This document shows, piece after piece, positions 1-8,742 of a stretch of 64,000 nt of DNA. Where the stretch lies: contig NZ_MDZC01000028.1 in the NCBI RefSeq assembly GCF_001816165.1, positions 28,235 through 92,234 on the forward strand, written 5' to 3'. This DNA comes from Hymenobacter glacialis. GTDB lineage: Bacteria; Bacteroidota; Bacteroidia; Cytophagales; Hymenobacteraceae. Both the position numbers and the translations under genes were made by a program. The notes beneath the pieces are model-generated. The model saw only the letters and a list, made by a program, of their open reading frames with translations, did not search any database and had not been told where the DNA came from. Numbering within the stretch: position 1 is the stretch's first letter; each line of letters opens with the position of its first letter.

Positions 1-1354
1 TGGGGTATTTGCGGCCGGCCTGGTAGCCCACCGGCTTCACCAGGAAGCCGCTTACCGGCGTGCCGTCTTTGCTTTTGGTTTGAATGGCTTCTACCGGGCT
101 CAGGGAAACCCCCTTGAGCCAGGCATCATTTTGCCGAGACAATGGCTTGGGAGCCCCCTTTTTGTCCACCCCGAATACCTCGGCCGGCGCCTGGGGCAGG
201 CTGCTGAGCACGACCAGCTGCCCGTTGCGGGCCAAGGCGAAATCATTCACCTCCCGGGTACCTCCCAACACTATGTTGATGGTGCCACCCGCCGCCGGCA
301 CCCGGGCCAGCGAGGTGGCGCGGTCGTCTTCCAGCAGAAAGTACAGGCTCTTGCCATCGGGCGCCCACTGGGGCTTGGTGGTGTTGCGGTCGCGGCCAGC
401 AGTGAGGGCCTTCACGGTTCCATTGGCCACTTCCACCACCATCAGCTGGTGCAGGGCGTACACGAGCTGCTCGCGGGGGCCGCCCTGCACAAAGGCGATG
501 CGCCGCCCGTCGGGGCTCCACGCGGGCCGGCTGCCGTAGCCGGGCGAGCTTTCGGCTACGTCGGTGGTGAGCAGCGGCCGGGCGGTGGCGCCGGCTTTCG
601 CGTCGATAAGGTACAGGTCGAAGTTGTCGTGGCGGTCGGGGTCGGGCCCGCGCTTGCTGGAAAACACCAGCTGCTGGCCGTTGGGGCTCCAGGCGGGCAG
701 GTGCTCGTCGTACACGCCGGGGGTCAGGTTCGTGAGCTTGCGCGACGCCACGTCAAAAATGTAGAGGTGCTGGCGCTGCTTGTTGAGGTAGCCATCAACG
801 TCCTTTTTAAATTGAAAGCGGTCGATGACGATGGGCGGGGCAGTTTTCTTTTTGGCCTTCTGGGCCGCCGTAAGCGAGTCGGGGTCGGCGTCGCGGATGA
901 TGAGGGCCAGGCGCTGGCCGTCGGGCGACCAGACGTAGTCGGATACGCTGCCTCGGAGCTTGGTCACCTTTTCGGCCTCGCCACCGGCCCGGTTCAGCAG
1001 CCAGAGCTGGGCGTCGCCGCCGTCTTCCTCGCCGCGGCTCGACACGAAGCTCAGGTACTTGCCGTCGGGGCTGAAGCGGGGCTTGGCCTCGCTGGCCGGG
1101 GCGGTGGTCACGCGCAGGTTTTGGGAGCCGTCGGTGCGGGCCATCCACACGTCGGCGTCGCGCTTGTCGGTGGCCGAATCGGCGCGCGTCACGGTGTAGG
1201 CCACCCAGGCCCCATCGGGCGACAGCTGGGGGTCGGCCACGTCGCGCATCCGGTACAGGTCGCTGAGCTGGAGGGGCCGTTGGGCAGTTTGTGCCTGCAG
1301 GGCCGTCAGGGGCAGCACCAGGGCGGCCAATAAGGTAAAGGCTTTTTTCATCAT
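1..1354 (-). CDS. S9 family peptidase, N-terminal part (truncated by window edge)
   Basis: Exported serine peptidase of the prolyl oligopeptidase (S9) superfamily, expected to act on peptides in the periplasm or outside the cell. The first 20 or so residues form a signal peptide (MMKKAFTLLAALVLP, then ...LQAQ). Most of the visible 451 residues are repeated beta-propeller blades with the PD40 signature (DPQLSPDGAWVAY, PRFSPDGKYLSFVS, PAWSPDGRRIAF, PQWAPDGKSLYF). The frame stays open to base 1, where the linker into the alpha/beta hydrolase domain starts (GFLVKPVGYQAGRKYP), so the Ser-Asp-His triad lies outside the window. Two ATGs are adjacent at 1354 and 1351. The propeller layout fits an acylaminoacyl- or dipeptidyl-peptidase-type S9 enzyme; the exact subfamily cannot be set without the catalytic half. 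Confidence 0.9.
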   Translation of the reverse strand, partial: MMKKAFTLLAALVLPLTALQAQTAQRPLQLSDLYRMRDVADPQLSPDGAWVAYTVTRADSATDKRDADVWMARTDGSQNLRVTTAPASEAKPRFSPDGKYLSFVSSRGEEDGGDAQLWLLNRAGGEAEKVTKLRGSVSDYVWSPDGQRLALIIRDADPDSLTAAQKAKKKTAPPIVIDRFQFKKDVDGYLNKQRQHLYIFDVASRKLTNLTPGVYDEHLPAWSPNGQQLVFSSKRGPDPDRHDNFDLYLIDAKAGATARPLLTTDVAESSPGYGSRPAWSPDGRRIAFVQGGPREQLVYALHQLMVVEVANGTVKALTAGRDRNTTKPQWAPDGKSLYFLLEDDRATSLARVPAAGGTINIVLGGTREVNDFALARNGQLVVLSSLPQAPAEVFGVDKKGAPKPLSRQNDAWLKGVSLSPVEAIQTKSKDGTPVSGFLVKPVGYQAGRKYP

Positions 1355-1552
1355 ACCACGCTGGAGAAAGACGCCCGCACCAAGCGGGTTGGGTTCGTAT
1401 ACGAAGCTACGCCCGGCGCGCTGGTTGTCCCACAACCGTCGCAGGTGAGCTGGCTTATTTCGTTCATCGAAAAGGTGCTATTGCAAGTACTTTAGGTAGT
1501 CGACTGCTTGGCGTTCAAGGAACGGCCACGTGTTGAGAGGTGAAACAGCAAT
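1355..1552. other. Intergenic gap upstream of the S9 gene
   Basis: This gap separates two same-strand genes, from the S9 start to the terminator of the DUF885 gene behind it. No reading frame with family resemblance is visible. It should hold the S9 promoter, but no clear TAnnTTTG box stands out. Confidence 0.4.
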
Positions 1553-1594
1553 AAACTCAAACGAGCGGGCCGCTTGGTCCGCTCGTTTGGGTTT
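1553..1594 (-). terminator. Strong bidirectional-looking intrinsic terminator
   Basis: The arms AAACTCAAACGAGCGG and CCGCTCGTTTGGGTTT pair over 16 bp with one mismatch around a 10-nt loop. A/T runs at both outer ends give U-tracts in either direction. It sits about 50 bp past the stop of the minus-strand DUF885 gene, so it most likely ends that transcript. Confidence 0.8.
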
Positions 1595-1646
1595 AAGAAG
1601 TTCAGCAGTGGTTCAAGATTTGGGGAAGCTGAAGTGGTCATGCTGG

Positions 1647-3473
1647 CTACCGCTGCCGGGCGGCCCAGGCGTCCATGCGGCGCTCGGCTACGGCCAGGGG
1701 CATGGCACCGCCGGCCAGGAGTTCGTCGTGGAAAGCGCGCAGGCTGAATATCGGGCCGAGCTGCTTCTCGTAGCGGGCGCGCCATTCCAGGATTTTGAGC
1801 TGGCCCGTTTTGTAGCTCAGGGCCTGACCGGGGTTGCCCATGTAGCGCTCAATCTCGGCAGTAGCCAGCTGTTCAGTGATGACTTCGTTGTCCATCATGT
1901 ACTTGATGGCTTCCTCCCGAGTCATGCCCTTGGCGTGTAGGCCCACATCTACCACCAACCGGATGGCGCGGTGCATTTCACCGCCCAATGAACCCACGTA
2001 CTGGTACGGGTCGGTGTAAAGCCCAAGCTCCTTGCCCAGAGACTCGCAGTACAGCCCCCAGCCTTCGCTAAAAGCGCTGAAGCCGCCAAAGCGCCGGAAT
2101 TTGGGCAAGGCCGTGTTTTCATTCTGCAGCGAAATCTGGTAATGATGCCCCGGAATGGCTTCGTGCAGAAACACGTCTTCCATGGGCGGCAGGGAGGTGA
2201 CGTTGTATTGGGTAGCATCGAGAATGGGCACGTAAAAGATGCCCGCCCGGGAGCCATCGGGCGAGCCGGCCACGTACTGGGCACTGGCCGAAGCGGCGCG
2301 GTAGGCCTCGGTCTGCCGCACCTCAAACGGGGTTTTGGGTGTGCGGCCAAACAGCTTCTGCAGGTTGGGGAGCATGCGCTGGTGAATGGCTTCAAACCCA
2401 TCGAGCACTTCCTGCGACGTTTTGTAGGGCCGGAACTTGGGCTCGTTTTTCATGTAGGCGAAGAAGGCGGGCAGGTCGCCCTGAAAGCCGACCTCCTGCT
2501 TCACCCGCTCCATTTCCGTGCGCAGGCGCTGCACCTCGCTCAGGCCGGTCTGGTAGATTTCGTCGGGCGTTTTGTTGGTCGTGGTGGCCGCTTTTACTGC
2601 GTAGCGGTAAGCCGCGGGCCCACCGGGCAGGGCCCCAAAACCCGAGGTAGTACGTGCCTTGGGCAAGTATTCGTTTTTCAGGAAAGCACTCAGCTTTTGA
2701 TAGGAGGGAACCAGCTCGGTGAGAATGGCCTGCTGGTAGGCTGTAGTCAGCCTTGCTCGGTCGGCCGCGGGCAGCGCGTCGGGCAGCTTCGTGATGGGGC
2801 CGTAGAATAGGCTCTTGGTGGCGTCGGCCACCACTTGGGCTTCCAGCTGCGGAATCATCTTTACCACCAGGGCCCGGGGCAGTACCACGCCGGTTTTCAG
2901 GCCCTGGCGGAAGTTGGCAATGGCCGAATCGGTCCAGGCCGGGAAGCCGTGCACCCGGCCCAGCCAGTTGTCGTAGTCTTTGGCCGTCTTGAAGGGCTGG
3001 GAACCCGTGCCCGACCCAAATTGCACCATGCTTTGTGGCAGCCCGCCCGCCTGGCCAAAGGGCATCATCCACCGGAACTGCTGCAGTCCTTCCAGCGCCG
3101 TTTCCAGCTGGTACCGGAACACGTCGTAGCTCACCTGGTCTTCGCCCGCAAGCTTGGCGCGGTCAAATTTCAGCAGTGAAGCCTGGTATTGCTGGTAGAA
3201 GCGCCGCTGCTGCTCCCGGAAGGCGCGGGTCTGGTCGTTGGGCAGCTGGTCGTTGTAGCGGTTGTCGCCCTGGGCCGTGGCATTTAGCGGAAACTGGCGG
3301 GCCTGCTCGTTCCAATACGCCGCAAACAAGGCCACCAGCGGGGCCGAAGTAGACGGTTTGCGGGCGGTAGCGGCGGCGGCAGTCGATTTGGCAGCTTGGG
3401 CAACCGCGGGCACCGGTAGCTGAGTGGCGAGCAGAATGCCAAGGGCAAGCGGGGCCAGTATTCGTTTTCTCAT
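1647..3473 (-). CDS. DUF885 family secreted metallopeptidase-like protein (copy 1)
   Basis: Predicted exported DUF885 protein of 608 residues. The start at 3473 (MRKRILAPLALGILLA) is preferred over the upstream extension to 3632 because it opens with a clean signal peptide (cleavage near PAVAQA) and matches the paralog's length exactly. Around residue 434 it carries FLHEAIPGHHYQ, an HExxxGHH-type motif likely to bind zinc, and near the C-terminus EAIKYMMDNEVITEQ and YMGNPGQALSYKTGQ, typical of the family. The substrate is unknown; a peptidase role is inferred from the motif and from the surrounding peptidase genes. It lies directly downstream of a second DUF885 gene on the same strand, with a 222-bp gap. 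The pair is a tandem duplication that includes the 5' flank. Confidence 0.9.
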   Translation of the reverse strand: MRKRILAPLALGILLATQLPVPAVAQAAKSTAAAATARKPSTSAPLVALFAAYWNEQARQFPLNATAQGDNRYNDQLPNDQTRAFREQQRRFYQQYQASLLKFDRAKLAGEDQVSYDVFRYQLETALEGLQQFRWMMPFGQAGGLPQSMVQFGSGTGSQPFKTAKDYDNWLGRVHGFPAWTDSAIANFRQGLKTGVVLPRALVVKMIPQLEAQVVADATKSLFYGPITKLPDALPAADRARLTTAYQQAILTELVPSYQKLSAFLKNEYLPKARTTSGFGALPGGPAAYRYAVKAATTTNKTPDEIYQTGLSEVQRLRTEMERVKQEVGFQGDLPAFFAYMKNEPKFRPYKTSQEVLDGFEAIHQRMLPNLQKLFGRTPKTPFEVRQTEAYRAASASAQYVAGSPDGSRAGIFYVPILDATQYNVTSLPPMEDVFLHEAIPGHHYQISLQNENTALPKFRRFGGFSAFSEGWGLYCESLGKELGLYTDPYQYVGSLGGEMHRAIRLVVDVGLHAKGMTREEAIKYMMDNEVITEQLATAEIERYMGNPGQALSYKTGQLKILEWRARYEKQLGPIFSLRAFHDELLAGGAMPLAVAERRMDAWAARQR

Positions 3474-3695
3474 GGAGCAAAGAAGGCTGAGGTTGAACGC
3501 GCAAGTACGAGCAAGAACCTGATTCCGGCTGCCCGCGAGCCGAATGCCCACGGCGAGCCACGGCGTGGCCGCAACAGGCATTTTTTGTAGAATCGATGGG
3601 CATCTGGCGGCGAGACTCACCGAACCGGCCAATCGGCCGTTGCCAGCCGGTCGGGTTGTATTTCAGCTGCAAGTTTGTGCGCTGCCCGGATGGCA

Positions 3696-5522
3696 CTACC
3701 GCTGCCGGGCGGCCCAGGCGTCCAGCGTTTTTTCCAGCACGGCCAGGGGCATCGAGCCGCCGGCCAGCAGCTCGTCGTGGAAGGCGCGCAGGCTGAATTT
3801 CGGGCCCAGCTGCTTTTCGTATTTGGCGCGCAACTCCAGGATTTTGAGCTGCCCCACTTTGTAGCTCAGGGCCTGGCCGGGGTTGCCCATGTAGCGCTCC
3901 GTCTCGGCGGTGGCCCGCTGCTCGTCAATGGGCTCGTTGGCCATCATGTATTCGATGGCCTGCTCGCGGGTGAGCTGGCCGGTGTGCAGGCCCACGTCTA
4001 CCACGAGGCGAATGGCCCGGTGAATTTCGGTATTCAAGGCACCCATTTGCTGGTAGGGGTCGGTATAAACTCCCAGGGCTTTGCCCAGCGACTCGGCGTA
4101 AAGGCCCCAGCCTTCCACGTAGGCGCTGTTGAACGTGAAGCGGCGGAACTTGGGCAGACTGGTGTTTTCCTGCTGCAGGGCTATCTGGTAATGATGGCCC
4201 GGAATGGCCTCGTGCAGGAAGAGCGACTCCATGCCCCGCGTCACGTTGTACTGAGTGGCATCGGGAATGGGTGCGTAGAAAATGCCCGGCCGCGAGCCGT
4301 CGGGCGCTCCCTGGTTGTACTGGGCCGAAGCAGACGCTTCCCGGAATTTCTCCGTTCGGCGCACTTCAAACTCCGTTTTGGGGGTCTTGCCGAACAGCTT
4401 GGGCAGGTTGGGGGAAATGCGCGTGAGCACGCCCCGGTACACCGCCAGCACTTCCTCAGGGGTTTTAAAGGGCCGGAATTTCGGGTCATTACGCATGTAG
4501 GCAAAGAAGGCGTTGAGGTCGCCCGCAAAGCCCACCTGCTGCTTCACCTGCTCCATTTCGGTGCGGATGCGCTGCACTTCGCGCAGGCCCGTCTGGTAGA
4601 TTTCGGCCGGGGTTTTATCGGTTGTGGTGGCCCGCTTCACCCGGTAGGCGTACTGGGCTGCCCCATCCGGTAGCGCGTCTATGCCGCTGCTGGCGCGCGC
4701 CTGGGGCAGGTATTCGGTTTCAAGAAACTGCGCCAGCCGCTGGTAGCTCGGCACCAGGTCCTGTAGAATAACCTGGCGGTAGGCTGCTACCAGCTCGGGC
4801 TGCTCGGCTGCGGGCACGCCGGCCGGAAACTTGGCCATCGGTGCATAGTACAGGCTGGCCGTGGGGTCCGTGACTACAAAAGATTTCAGCTGCGGAATCA
4901 TCTTCACCACCAATGCTTTGGGCAGCACGATGCCGGCCAGCATGCCGCGGCGGAAGTTGCCGATGGCCGAATCGGCCCACACCGGAAAGGCACGGGCGCG
5001 GCCCAGCCACTGGCGGTAGTCCTGGGTGGTTTTGAAGGGCTGGCTGCCCGTGCCCGCCCCCAGCTGGCCCAGGGTGCTGGGCAGGCCGCCGCCCTGGGTG
5101 AAGGGAATCATCCAGTCGGGCTGCCGCAGGCCGGCCAGGTTCATGGCCAGGTCGTAGTCGAAGATGTCGTAGCTGGTCTGGTCGGTGGCGTTGAGCTGCC
5201 GCCGGTCTGTTTTACGCAGCTGCGTTTGGTATTTCTGGTAAAAAGCCCGCAGCTGCTCCCGGAAGGCCTGGGTCTGGTCGTTGGGCAGCTGGTCGTTGTA
5301 GCGGTTATCGCCCTGGGCCGTGGCATTGAGCGGAAACAGCCGGGCTTGCTCGTTCCAGTACGCCGCAAACAAGGCCGCCAGCGGCGCCGAAGCAGACGGT
5401 TTGCGGGCGGTAGCCGGCTTGACTGGCTTGGCAGGCTTGGCCGATTGAGCGAACGCGGGAGCTGGCAAGGACAAGGCCAGCAAGGTGCCGAAGGCGAGCG
5501 GGTACAGTATTCGTTTTATCAT
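3696..5522 (-). CDS. DUF885 family secreted metallopeptidase-like protein (copy 2)
   Basis: Second DUF885 paralog, also 608 residues, with a signal peptide (MIKRILYPLAFGTLLALSLPAPAFA) and the same FLHEAIPGHHYQ motif around residue 435. Long blocks are shared with copy 1, such as PLNATAQGDNRYNDQLPNDQT and GNPGQALSYK. The middle has diverged, for example IDALPDGAAQYAYR against FGALPGGPAAYRYA. A small indel near the HEAIPGHH motif (VTRGMESLFLHE against VTSLPPMEDVFLHE) shows that the copies are not recent clones. It is divergent from the M20 gene, so 5523-5730 should hold two opposing promoters. Lys/Pro-rich linker residues (AKPAKPVKPATARKP) follow the signal peptide. Confidence 0.9.
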   Translation of the reverse strand: MIKRILYPLAFGTLLALSLPAPAFAQSAKPAKPVKPATARKPSASAPLAALFAAYWNEQARLFPLNATAQGDNRYNDQLPNDQTQAFREQLRAFYQKYQTQLRKTDRRQLNATDQTSYDIFDYDLAMNLAGLRQPDWMIPFTQGGGLPSTLGQLGAGTGSQPFKTTQDYRQWLGRARAFPVWADSAIGNFRRGMLAGIVLPKALVVKMIPQLKSFVVTDPTASLYYAPMAKFPAGVPAAEQPELVAAYRQVILQDLVPSYQRLAQFLETEYLPQARASSGIDALPDGAAQYAYRVKRATTTDKTPAEIYQTGLREVQRIRTEMEQVKQQVGFAGDLNAFFAYMRNDPKFRPFKTPEEVLAVYRGVLTRISPNLPKLFGKTPKTEFEVRRTEKFREASASAQYNQGAPDGSRPGIFYAPIPDATQYNVTRGMESLFLHEAIPGHHYQIALQQENTSLPKFRRFTFNSAYVEGWGLYAESLGKALGVYTDPYQQMGALNTEIHRAIRLVVDVGLHTGQLTREQAIEYMMANEPIDEQRATAETERYMGNPGQALSYKVGQLKILELRAKYEKQLGPKFSLRAFHDELLAGGSMPLAVLEKTLDAWAARQR

Positions 5523-5730
5523 GAAGCAAAGAAGACCAAGGTTGGACCCGCAAGTACGAACAAGAACCTGAATTCCAACTGCCCGCGAGTTAATTGCCTA
5601 CGGCGCGTTATGGTGCGACGGCCGGCATGTATCTTCCCGCTTCCGGGCACCGGCTTCCCCGTTTCGGGGGGGAGTGGGTTCCGTGCTGGGCCAACGGTTC
5701 GAGTTTCTGACGCATCTTTTCCTCCTTTAT

Positions 5731-7413
5731 ATGACGCCTTCCTTTACTCACTCCCTTTCTTCCTGGAGCCTGCGCGGTGGGCGCGCCTGGTGCGTACTGG
5801 GCCTGCTGGCTGGGCTGGCGCTGGCCCCGCGGCCCGTGCTGGCTCAGGCCACCATGCCGCCCGCCAAGCTCGAAGCCCTGAAGCAGGAGCTCATCGGGGA
5901 AATTGATAAGCAGCAAAAGGCCACCCAACAGATGGTGGACATGGTGTTCAGCTTCGGGGAGCTGGGCTTTCAGGAAACGGAAACCTCGCGCTACCTCACC
6001 GGCATTCTGAAAAAAAACGGCTTCGTCATCAAATACGGCATTGCCGGCGTGCCCACGGCCTGGACGGCCACTTGGGGCGCGGGCAAGCCGGTTATTGCCA
6101 TTGGCAGCGACATCGACTGCATTCCCAAGGCCTCCCAAAAGCCTGGCGTGGCCTACCACGACCCTATCATTGAGGGCGCCCCGGGCCACGGCGAGGGCCA
6201 CAACTCGGGCGTGCCGCTGAACATCACGGCGGTGCTGGCCCTCAAAAAAATAATGGAGCGCGAGAAGCTGCCCGGCACGCTCATGCTCTGGCCCGGCGTG
6301 GCTGAGGAGCTGGTGGGCACCAAAGCCTACTTCGTGCGCGACGGCTACTTTAAAAACGTGGACGCCTGCATTTTTACCCACGTGGGCGACAACCTGGGCG
6401 TGTCGTGGGGCGACAGCGGCAACAACGGCCTGATATCGGTCAAGTTTAACTTCGATGGGCAGGCCGCGCACGCCGCCGGGGCGCCCTGGCGCGGCCGCAG
6501 TGCCCTCGACGCCGTGGAGCTGATGAACGTGGGCTGGAACTTCCACCGCGAACACATGGAGGTGACGCAACGCTCGCACTACGTCATCGCCGACGGCGGC
6601 GACCAGCCCAACGTAGTGCCCTCGAAAGCCACGGTGTGGTACTACCTGCGCGAACGCACCTACCCCAAAATCACGGAGATGTACGCCGACGCCCTGAAAA
6701 TGGCCGAGGGCGCCACCCTCATGACGAAGACGACCACCACCCACGAGGTGCAGGGCAGCGCCTGGCCGGTGCACATGAACAAGGCCATTGCCGAGGCCAT
6801 GTACCAGAACATCCAGCTCGTGGGCCTGCCCCAGTGGAGCGCGGCCGACCAGGTGCTGGCCCGCGCCGCCCAGGTGGAAATGAAAGCCCCCAAAACCGAC
6901 CGCCGCAACCGTCCCATCGATGGCCTGGCCACCAAGCTCGACTCGCTCCGGGGGCCGGAGAAGTTCTCCATCGGGGGCGGCTCGGATGATATTGGCGACA
7001 TTTCCTGGAACGTACCCACCGTGGTGCTCAGCTACCCGGCCAACATCCCCGGCCTGCCCGGCCACCACTGGGCCAATGCCATTGCCATGGCCACCCCCAT
7101 TGCCCACAAGGGCGTGACGGCCGGCGCCAAAGCCGAGGCCCTGACCCTGCTCGACCTGCTGGTGAGACCCGAAATCATCAAGAATGCCTGGACGTATTTC
7201 AACGACGTGCAGACCAAGGACACCAAGTACACGCCCCTGATGTTGGCCACCGACAAGCCCGCCATCAATCTCAACCAGAGCATCATGGCCCAGTACCGGC
7301 CTCAAATGCAGAAATTCTACTACAACCCAGCCAAGTATAAGACCTACCTGGAGCAGCTCGGCATTGCCTACCCCACGGTGCGGCCGGCACCCAAAGCGGG
7401 CACTCCGCAATAA
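5731..7413 (+). CDS. M20 family amidohydrolase, AbgB-like
   Basis: Zinc-dependent amidohydrolase of the M20 aminoacylase/carboxypeptidase group, closest in outline to subunit B of p-aminobenzoyl-glutamate hydrolase. The start at 5731 gives a signal peptide (cleavage near PVLAQA) and 560 residues; a longer in-frame start at 5674 adds 19 residues with no domain. Metal and catalytic motifs are in order: GSDIDCIP, GHGEGHNSG, GVAEELVG, FTHVGD, GGSDDIGDIS and PGHHWANA. The dimerisation domain with GQAAHAAGAPW lies in the middle. Export means it would act on periplasmic or external amides, unlike cytosolic AbgB. It is divergent from the DUF885 pair. The substrate is not certain. Confidence 0.88.
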   Translation: MTPSFTHSLSSWSLRGGRAWCVLGLLAGLALAPRPVLAQATMPPAKLEALKQELIGEIDKQQKATQQMVDMVFSFGELGFQETETSRYLTGILKKNGFVIKYGIAGVPTAWTATWGAGKPVIAIGSDIDCIPKASQKPGVAYHDPIIEGAPGHGEGHNSGVPLNITAVLALKKIMEREKLPGTLMLWPGVAEELVGTKAYFVRDGYFKNVDACIFTHVGDNLGVSWGDSGNNGLISVKFNFDGQAAHAAGAPWRGRSALDAVELMNVGWNFHREHMEVTQRSHYVIADGGDQPNVVPSKATVWYYLRERTYPKITEMYADALKMAEGATLMTKTTTTHEVQGSAWPVHMNKAIAEAMYQNIQLVGLPQWSAADQVLARAAQVEMKAPKTDRRNRPIDGLATKLDSLRGPEKFSIGGGSDDIGDISWNVPTVVLSYPANIPGLPGHHWANAIAMATPIAHKGVTAGAKAEALTLLDLLVRPEIIKNAWTYFNDVQTKDTKYTPLMLATDKPAINLNQSIMAQYRPQMQKFYYNPAKYKTYLEQLGIAYPTVRPAPKAGTPQ

Positions 7414-7476
7414 GGGCACCGCGCGGGTAGCACCCCTTATGCTTTATGGTCGGGCTAAATGGCTATCCGAATAGAA

Positions 7477-7521
7477 CGTCATGCCCATCTGGCGTCCGCG
7501 CAGCCGAAGCATCTCTACCGC
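7477..7521. repeat. Partial intergenic palindrome element (hybrid half-copy)
   Basis: The left part (CGTCATGCCCATCTGGCGTC) matches the arm of the hairpin at 59873-59921. The right part (CCGAAGCATCTCTACCGC) matches the arm of the palindromes at 13313 and 46672. No complementary second arm is present, so this looks like a degenerate or recombined copy in the gap between the M20 and isoaspartyl peptidase genes. Confidence 0.6.
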
Positions 7522-7593
7522 GTATGTAATCTGTTTTTACTGCTTTAGTATTACGCATGCTGGGAGCCCTTAAAGCTTAACCTCTTACACCTT

Positions 7594-8541
7594 ATGTCTT
7601 CTGTGCCTCCCGTCAATTTCACATTGCTTCTGCACGGCGGCTCGGGCCGCTTGCACCCTGCTGGTACCCCGTTTCCGCAGGAAGCGGACTACCAACGCAC
7701 GTTGGCAGCCGCCGCGCAGGCCGGCTTCGCGGTGCTGGCCGGAGGCGGCAGCAGCCTGGCAGCGGTGGAAACCAGCCTGCGCCTGCTGGAAGACTCGCCC
7801 CTGTTCAACGCCGGGCGCGGCTCGGTTTTTTCGCACGCCGGACTGAACGAGATGGACGCGGCCCTGATGGACGGCGCCACGCTGCAGGCCGGCGCGGTGG
7901 CGGGCGTGCGCACCGTGCGCAACCCGATTTCGGCTGCCCGGGCCGTGCTCGAACGCTCGGCCCACGTGCTGCTCACGGGCCCCGGCGCCGACCAGTTTGC
8001 CGCCGAAATGGGCCTGGAAACAGCCCCGCCGGAGTGGTTCCGGACCGAAGAGCGCTGGCAGCAGCTGCTGGCCCTGCAAGCGGCCGAAGGCAGTCCCGCG
8101 GCTCCGGCTCCGCCCGCCAAGTACGGCACCGTGGGCGCTGTGGCCCTTGACCAGGCCGGGCACCTGGCGGCTGGCACGTCCACCGGGGGCATGCTGAACA
8201 AGCGGTACGGCCGGGTGGGCGACTCGCCCATTATTGGGGCTGGCACCTACGCCAATCACGTGTGCGCCGTGTCGGGCACCGGGCACGGTGAATTTTTTAT
8301 TCGCCACGCGGTGGCCCACGACATCGCCGCGCTGATGGAGTACCGGGGCCTGAGCGTGGCGGCCGCCGCACACCGGGTCATTCACGAAAAAGTGGCGCCA
8401 GCGGGCGGTAGGGGCGGTGTTATCGCCCTCGACGCTCGCGGCCACATGGCCATGCCCCACAGCACCGAAGGCTTGTTCTGGGCCTACGTGAGCGCCGATG
8501 GCCAAACCGGTACCAACGTGTGCCACATGATTGTGGAGTAG
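7594..8541 (+). CDS. Isoaspartyl peptidase / plant-type L-asparaginase (Ntn hydrolase)
   Basis: N-terminal-nucleophile hydrolase of 315 residues that removes isoaspartyl residues from dipeptides or deamidates asparagine. It would be made as a precursor that cleaves itself before a threonine. The cleavage site is visible as KYGTVGAVALD near residue 175, followed by GTSTGGMLNKRYGRVGDSPIIGAGTYA, which holds the substrate-binding loop. The N-terminus LLLHGGSG and FNAGRGSVF are family hallmarks. There is no signal peptide, so it should be cytosolic. It fits with the neighbouring peptidases as a late step in peptide breakdown. The linker before the nucleophile (GSPAAPAPPA) is low-complexity, as is usual in this family. 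Confidence 0.92.
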   Translation: MSSVPPVNFTLLLHGGSGRLHPAGTPFPQEADYQRTLAAAAQAGFAVLAGGGSSLAAVETSLRLLEDSPLFNAGRGSVFSHAGLNEMDAALMDGATLQAGAVAGVRTVRNPISAARAVLERSAHVLLTGPGADQFAAEMGLETAPPEWFRTEERWQQLLALQAAEGSPAAPAPPAKYGTVGAVALDQAGHLAAGTSTGGMLNKRYGRVGDSPIIGAGTYANHVCAVSGTGHGEFFIRHAVAHDIAALMEYRGLSVAAAAHRVIHEKVAPAGGRGGVIALDARGHMAMPHSTEGLFWAYVSADGQTGTNVCHMIVE

Positions 8542-8594
8542 CTAAAAGTGCCAGCCTTTCCCAGGGCCCGATACCCTGTGGGGCCGAACAAGTG

Positions 8595-8622
8595 ACCGCG
8601 CCGGAAATTGTGGCGGCGCGGT
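8595..8622 (+). terminator. Possible hairpin terminator after the isoaspartyl peptidase
   Basis: ACCGCGCC and GGCGCGGT pair over 8 bp around a 12-nt loop, followed by TAAAAC rather than a T-run. It is placed 54 bp past the stop. The absence of a U-tract makes termination uncertain. Confidence 0.3.
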
Positions 8623-8742
8623 AAAACCGGCCCAATGCGACCCAAGGTGACAACGGGCGCGCAGCGGAGCGCGGCAGAAAAACCCTGTTTTCGGCCAAGT
8701 GCCAGCCTGCTTACCCGCCTTGCCCGGCAAAAGGCCGATTAA

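Noticed and set aside
5608..7419. 603-codon minus-strand frame opposite the M20 gene
   Set aside because: The M20 frame has all metal motifs and a signal peptide; the opposite frame is an antisense artefact rich in His, Gly and Val.
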